Positions 59,599 through 64,000 of a DNA stretch of 64,000 bases are shown here, piece after piece. The notes below the pieces were generated by a model, which did no database searches, was not told the origin of the DNA, and saw only the letters and a list, made by a program, of their open reading frames with translations. This stretch comes from Ceratodon purpureus. Lineage: Eukaryota > Streptophyta > Bryopsida > Pseudoditrichales > Ditrichaceae. The stretch spans positions 6,377,320 to 6,441,319 of the forward strand of contig CM026424.1 in assembly GCA_014871385.1 (NCBI GenBank), read 5' to 3'. Position 1 is the first letter of the stretch, and every line of letters starts with the position of its first letter. The translations under genes were made by a program, and so were the position numbers.

Positions 59599-61014
59599 AT
59601 GGCACTTCCTGCTAGCAAGTCTAGAGCAAGGTTGGTGGTGTCTGTAGATGATCTTACTGAGGGTACTAGAGACGTAGCATTTGAGGGGAAGATTTTGTCT
59701 AGGTATGGAAATTGGGATCCAACCAAGGATGTCAAACATCCCTATCTTCATTGTGATTTACTTGATAGAGAAGGGTACACTACCATTACGATGAGTTTGG
59801 TGCGCCCTCAGATTGAACAGCATGAAGGGAAGTTGAATGTTGGATCATTCATTCGTATAGAGAACTTCGGTGTAGCTTCCAAGTCTGAGAAGTCGTTTGA
59901 GAAGGGTGATATGCCTGTTGTGTTGAAGGTCCAGTCTACCACATCTGTCACCACCATATCTAATGGTGGTGAAAATGAGTTCATTCCTAAGTTTTATCAT
60001 AGTGATAGTATTGCTGAGTTTCGTAAACGCTCCCATGAACAGTGGCCAACAGCAACTATTGCTGTCTGTGTCATTGGTATCAGAGGCACATATGGTCGTT
60101 ATCACCAGCTAGTGATAGCTGATGGATTTACCGAAAGTGATAACGACATTGTGGCACTTGGTCCCCAATTCCAGAAAGAATACAACCAGATCGTTGAAGC
60201 TTTCAATAGTGGTCAATGTGTTATGGTTTTGTTTAAAAACCTTAGTGTTTCTCAATCTGGAGAGCGTTACCTTCGCACAGAAGCAAGCACAATTATATCA
60301 TCTGTTGTTGACAACTTCGTCCAAATGCAATTGCAGTCTATCCACAACAGATTGTGTTCTACAACTCCAGCTTCAACAAGAGAGGTATTTTATTTTGACA
60401 ATCATTTTCAATCGATTTACTTTTAAGATTTATATTAAGTTTTAGTAACTGTATTGTATTATTTTTTGCAGATTTATGGGACATTAGCAATTGCTAGTCC
60501 AACAGTAGCTCCTTACAAATACGTGTGCAATAAGTGTAATCTCTCCAACCTCATTGTTGTTGAAGAAGGTTTCTATTGCAACGTATGTCACAGCCCTCAA
60601 CCTGTTAGAAAGCAAGCATATCTTCGTGGAAGGATTTCTACAGCTACTCAAGCAGTCACTATGTACCTTGAAGGCCAGTGGCTACAAACTCTTGTAAGAA
60701 TGACAGAAGAACAATTTTTGAAGCTTTCAAGAGGAGAACAGATCAAGATGCTTACTGCTTTCCGGATCAAAGGTACATTTTGGTTAACTCCTATGGCTAT
60801 TTTGAATGGATTTGAAGAAGATATGGATACGAGCAACTTCAGTTCTTTGGATATGCCTACTTCTAGTGCCGGAAGACCTCTGAGTTGCACACAAGATTCA
60901 GTTCCAGGGATCGATATGGAAGGAGATGGAGGGACTCCATGCACTCAAAGGTACAAAAGGAAACTTGACAATGACAATGTAGGAGCATCTAGCAATAAGG
61001 TTAAAAAGACTTAG
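59599..61014 (+). CDS. RPA70-like single-strand DNA-binding protein (Helitron-type)
   Basis: Two exons, 59599-60384 and 60472-61014, join between codons to give 442 residues. The first exon shows OB-fold features (FEGKILSRYGNWD, HCDLLDREGYTTITM, GSFIRIENFGV, then a second unit with YHQLVIADG). The second exon begins a third OB-like unit holding a four-cysteine zinc ribbon, C281-X2-C284 and C298-X2-C301, as in the C-terminal DNA-binding domain of RPA1. The C-terminus is polar and ends in Lys-rich KRKLDND and NKVKKT, a likely nuclear signal. Plant Helitrons commonly encode such RPA-like proteins, thought to coat single strands during rolling-circle transposition. AT-rich codons match the OTU gene downstream rather than host genes. 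It could instead be a host RPA paralogue; the neighbour makes Helitron origin more likely. Confidence 0.78.
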
Positions 61015-61139
61015 AAGCTGTAGAACTTCAAACATGCTTCAATTTGTGAATGCAGTTTGGTTTTTTTAATGCAAATATATATTTGACTTGAAGGGGTATG
61101 TCTCCACATTTGCAAAGATCATTTTACAATTTTCTATAC

Positions 61140-61250
61140 GCAGTCTTCCATCTACATTCTTTCATCGCAGTCTTCCATCGCAGTCTTCCATCTACATTCT
61201 TTTATCCCAGCCTTCCATCCACAACTTTTTATCCGCAGTCTTTCATCCGC
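61140..61250. repeat. Short repeats around CAGTCTTCCATC
   Basis: Imperfect repeats of CGCAGTCTTCCATCTACATTC with variants over about 110 bp, leading directly into the larger array. Confidence 0.7.
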
Positions 61251-61690
61251 TTAAACAGTCTTGCTTAAACAGTTTTACTTAAACAGTCTTGCTTAAACAG
61301 TTTTACTTAAACAGTCTTGCTTAAACAAAAATACACTTATTCATTCAAACAGTTTTGCTTAAACAGTCTTGCTTAAACAGTTTTACTTAAACAGTCTTGC
61401 TTAAACAGTTTTACTTAAACAGTCTTGCTTAAACAGTTTTACTTAAACAGTCTTGCTTAAACAGTTTTACTTAAACAGTCTTGCTTAAACAAAAATACAT
61501 TTATTCATTCAAACAGTTTTGCTTAAACAGTCTTGCTTAAACAGTTTTACTTAAACAGTTTTACTTAAACAGTCTTGCTTAAACAAAGATACACCTATTC
61601 ATTCAAACAGTTTTGCTTAAACAGTCTTGCTTAAACATTGTTTACACTTACTCATTCAAATAGAATTGCTTAAACAAAGATACATTTATT
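61249..61690. repeat. 14-bp repeat array with higher-order structure
   Basis: The 14-bp unit CTTAAACAGTTTTG / CTTAAACAGTCTTG alternates as 28-bp pairs. Spacers of the type CAAAAATACACTTATTCATT break it several times (about 61326, 61490 and 61586, then a degenerate one near 61635). This gives a second level of periodicity. It decays after about 61660. It lies between the RPA-like and OTU genes of the probable Helitron. Confidence 0.9.
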
Positions 61691-61970
61691 TTTTGAAACA
61701 ATTTCGCTTCAACGAAGATTCATCTTTTCAAAAGATTTTGCTTGAAACAAAATGTGATTTTATATGATTTTATAAAAAAATTACTTAAATGGTGATTTTT
61801 TTCTTTAAAAAAATGAAAATTATTGAGAAATGCACAACTTGACAATGAACAGATATTACAAATGACATTATTGCTAATATTTTAAGTAATTGAAAAATCA
61901 AAATGAAATTAGGTAATATTCCTTCAACTGCATTTGCTTAAATATTGTAGGTATAATTACAGAACTGTAA

Positions 61971-62001
<31 letters not shown>

Positions 62002-62069
62002 ATTTTAAATAAGAAATTCTGTACATTACTTGATTTAGTATAAAAAGTAAATAGTGAAAACATATTACA
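61691..62069. other. AT-rich spacer with AT microsatellite
   Basis: Decaying edge of the repeat array, then AT-rich sequence with a TA run (about 61969-62001) just upstream of the OTU-domain gene. No other feature is seen. Confidence 0.5.
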
Positions 62070-64000
62070 ATGGCAATCATAGATAGGAAATTAGCAAATT
62101 GTAATTTACAACGTAATACAGCGTATAGGTATGTTGTTGGTGATTGTTTATTTGATTCAATAACATATCTTTTACATTATGATATTTCTTCAGAAATTCT
62201 TAGAATAAATACAATGCAACATCTTGCATTTTGTATATCGTTAAATACTCGAAAAGCTCTACAAACACTTGAGTTTGAATTGAATGAAGATTGGTTGCAT
62301 GATTTACATACAGGGATATTTAATGCTCAACAATACATCCAAAGAATGTCTTTAAGTGCAAGACAAGGAGGACTTTGGGGAGATTTTACTGCAATTAAAT
62401 GGATATCTGATTATTTACAAAGACCTATTTATGTTTGGTCTACTGAAAGTGGAAAAATAATAGACAAAGAGGGATGTGAGTTTCACTTGGAACCATTTCA
62501 TTTAGCTTTTGGTTCAAGACATTTTGAACCTATAGAAAAATTAAATCAAAGCATGCCAATAGTTTTGCCTATAGAAAACACGGAAACAGAAATAATAAAT
62601 TTAGAATCAAATAGTTTATATGAAGAATTAGATTCACAAAATATATGGAAATCAAGTACTTGTGAAAAAGAACAATTTGTACAATCATACACTCAATCAA
62701 AGATGATGAATATTGAGGATTTTAATTTAATCAATCAAAGTAATGTGGACATTGAAAAAATACATACCAATATTGAACCTAAAACAATAATAAATAGTAT
62801 CCAAAGTAATTCGTTGAATGTTTATGAAAAAACGAATATTGATGATTGTGGTATATTAAATGTCATTAATGAAAAAATTGAAAATAATAAAAAAAATGAT
62901 GATCTGATCAAAACTAACATCAATAAAAAATATAACGAATTAACAAACAACACTCAAAATAGTGCACCAAATACTAAGAAAAGGGAAAAAAGAATGTTTT
63001 GGAGTTTAGATCTTAATAATACTTTAAAAGGTTTTATGTTGGAATCGGCAACAAATAAAGAAATTGCTACAAGATTTTTGCTTGAAAGGAAAGAATTAAA
63101 ATTGTCCATTGACCAAGTGATGCGTCATATTAGAAAGATCAAAACAGACATCATAAAAGATAAAGTTAATACAACTAATATAAATGAATACGATTCAATT
63201 AAAAAGGATGTAAATGAATGTGTTTTTAATTTAAAAAGTAAACCAAAGATGTATGATGAAATCCAAAATGAATCTACTTCAATTGAAGAAGACAAAAAAA
63301 TTATATTCAATGAAATTAAAAATAAAAAACGGTCTTATACTAAGTGGAAAGAAATGGATGAATCATTGAGAACAATATTGAATGAACAAGAAAATAATAC
63401 ATTCCTTGCTAAAGCAACTTTATTTGTTGATAAAAATCCAAAACTACAAAAAACTCCACTACAAATAGTAAAACGAATGAAACTTATTTCATCTAAAGTA
63501 AAAAATAATTTTCCATTAGATAAAACTTTATCCCAAAAAAATTTAACCAAAGATAAGTTGGCTAAAGTCATAAAAAAAAATAAGGATCCTTTTATTATAT
63601 TTCAAAACAAAATAAAAGATATTCCAATCTATCCATGTATATGTTGTGAAAGGTTAAATTTTATTTCAAAAACTACAGTGGCATGTGAAAAAATATTGAA
63701 TAAGATGAATAATGTATTAAAATGTAATTTACAATTGATAACAAAAGAAAAAATATACGTATGTAATTTTTGCTTAAAATCAATTAACAATTCTATGGTT
63801 CCTAAATATTGTGTTCCAAACAACCTTTCTAGAAATTCCATTATTGAATCTGTCAAAAAACTTACAACATTGGAAGAAAGATTAATATCTCCACGTATTG
63901 CATTTGCGCAAATCCATAAATTGTACAATTATGGCCAATACAAATTACATGGAAGTATTATAAATGTTCCAGCAAACATTGATCAAACTCAATCTTTACT
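62070..64000 (+). CDS. Helitron-type protein with OTU protease domain (partial, runs off window)
   Basis: An open frame of 643 codons from the ATG at 62070 to the window end, with no stop. Residues about 20-155 form an OTU cysteine protease domain: catalytic Cys26 in GDCLFDSI, a GLWGDFTAIKWISDYL segment, and His151 in HFEPI. A long Asn/Lys/Ile-rich linker follows. Two W-containing helical repeats (about 309-356 and 426-475) resemble SANT/Myb-like modules. A Cys cluster (C523 in YPCICCE, then YVCNFC near 563) looks zinc-binding. The end (LTTLEERLISPRIAFAQIHKL, then GSIINVP) matches the conserved region that precedes the Rep/helicase core in many Helitron proteins (DUF6570-like). OTU domains are known in some Helitron lineages. 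The Rep and helicase parts would lie beyond 64000. Very AT-rich codons set it apart from host genes. Confidence 0.82.
   Translation, partial: MAIIDRKLANCNLQRNTAYRYVVGDCLFDSITYLLHYDISSEILRINTMQHLAFCISLNTRKALQTLEFELNEDWLHDLHTGIFNAQQYIQRMSLSARQGGLWGDFTAIKWISDYLQRPIYVWSTESGKIIDKEGCEFHLEPFHLAFGSRHFEPIEKLNQSMPIVLPIENTETEIINLESNSLYEELDSQNIWKSSTCEKEQFVQSYTQSKMMNIEDFNLINQSNVDIEKIHTNIEPKTIINSIQSNSLNVYEKTNIDDCGILNVINEKIENNKKNDDLIKTNINKKYNELTNNTQNSAPNTKKREKRMFWSLDLNNTLKGFMLESATNKEIATRFLLERKELKLSIDQVMRHIRKIKTDIIKDKVNTTNINEYDSIKKDVNECVFNLKSKPKMYDEIQNESTSIEEDKKIIFNEIKNKKRSYTKWKEMDESLRTILNEQENNTFLAKATLFVDKNPKLQKTPLQIVKRMKLISSKVKNNFPLDKTLSQKNLTKDKLAKVIKKNKDPFIIFQNKIKDIPIYPCICCERLNFISKTTVACEKILNKMNNVLKCNLQLITKEKIYVCNFCLKSINNSMVPKYCVPNNLSRNSIIESVKKLTTLEERLISPRIAFAQIHKLYNYGQYKLHGSIINVPANIDQTQSL

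Larger units (their letters stand above)
59599..64000 (+). mobile_element. Probable Helitron (left part only)
   Basis: Inferred from two adjacent same-strand AT-rich genes, RPA-like and OTU/DUF6570-like, a pairing seen in plant and animal Helitron-group elements. The left terminus is not identified and may lie at or before the minisatellite at 58.9 kb; the right part is outside the window. No terminal hairpin or CTRR end can be checked. Confidence 0.65.

Overview
The window is nuclear DNA from a land plant, most likely a bryophyte (probably a moss). Spliced genes have short GT-AG introns. The protein set includes a plastid thylakoid protein, a class III peroxidase, an AP2-like protein, a B3-domain gene, a TIR-NB-ARC receptor and a cytosolic ribosomal protein. 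The transposon mix includes a plant L1-type LINE, a Helitron with RPA and OTU genes, and a piggyBac element. Species assignment is inference; nothing here proves it.

Layout. 0-1.7 kb holds intergenic DNA with a Harbinger-like MITE (495-913). 1.69-8.97 kb is a full-length LINE with two intact overlapping ORFs and a 17-bp target-site duplication. 9-11.7 kb is gene-poor and carries several local tandem repeats. 11.76-18.5 kb is a 19-exon TRIM37-type E3 ligase (RING, B-box, coiled coil, MATH). 20.8-23.5 kb encodes an AP2-like exon followed by a kelch/F-box-associated-like gene. 26.06-27.2 kb is ribosomal protein uL23 (RPL23A).

28.83-39.04 kb is read here as one large (about 10.2 kb) piggyBac-type element. 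It is bounded by perfect 12-bp inverted repeats inside TTAA and is GC-rich relative to its flanks. It carries a piggyBac transposase interrupted by in-frame stops, a run of Lys/Arg-rich exons upstream, an unidentified acidic-tailed reading frame, and a decayed gene with two B3-like domains. Its right end lies about 500 bp beyond the stop codon of the most notable gene: 39537-42735 (minus), a TIR-NB-ARC protein whose C-terminus is not an LRR but an MLKL-like helical domain plus a pseudokinase lacking the beta-3 lysine.

43-57 kb contains an inverted-repeat MITE (44.45-44.80 kb), an alkaline ceramidase gene (47.3-48.5 kb, minus) with a duplicated downstream segment, AT-rich intergenic DNA with a truncated retroelement tail, and a class III peroxidase (54.0-55.5 kb, minus). 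57.7-58.2 kb encodes a small thylakoid-lumen protein. From about 58.9 kb to the window end is a probable Helitron: a C-rich minisatellite, an RPA70-like gene, a 14-bp-based repeat array, and the 5' part of a very AT-rich gene encoding an OTU protease domain fused to the N-terminal region of a Helitron-type protein, cut by the window edge.

The host genes are unrelated housekeeping, defence and metabolic genes; I see no operon-like coordination. The shared theme is heavy transposon colonisation by four element classes. All gene models come from reading splice sites, frame continuity and motifs by eye.
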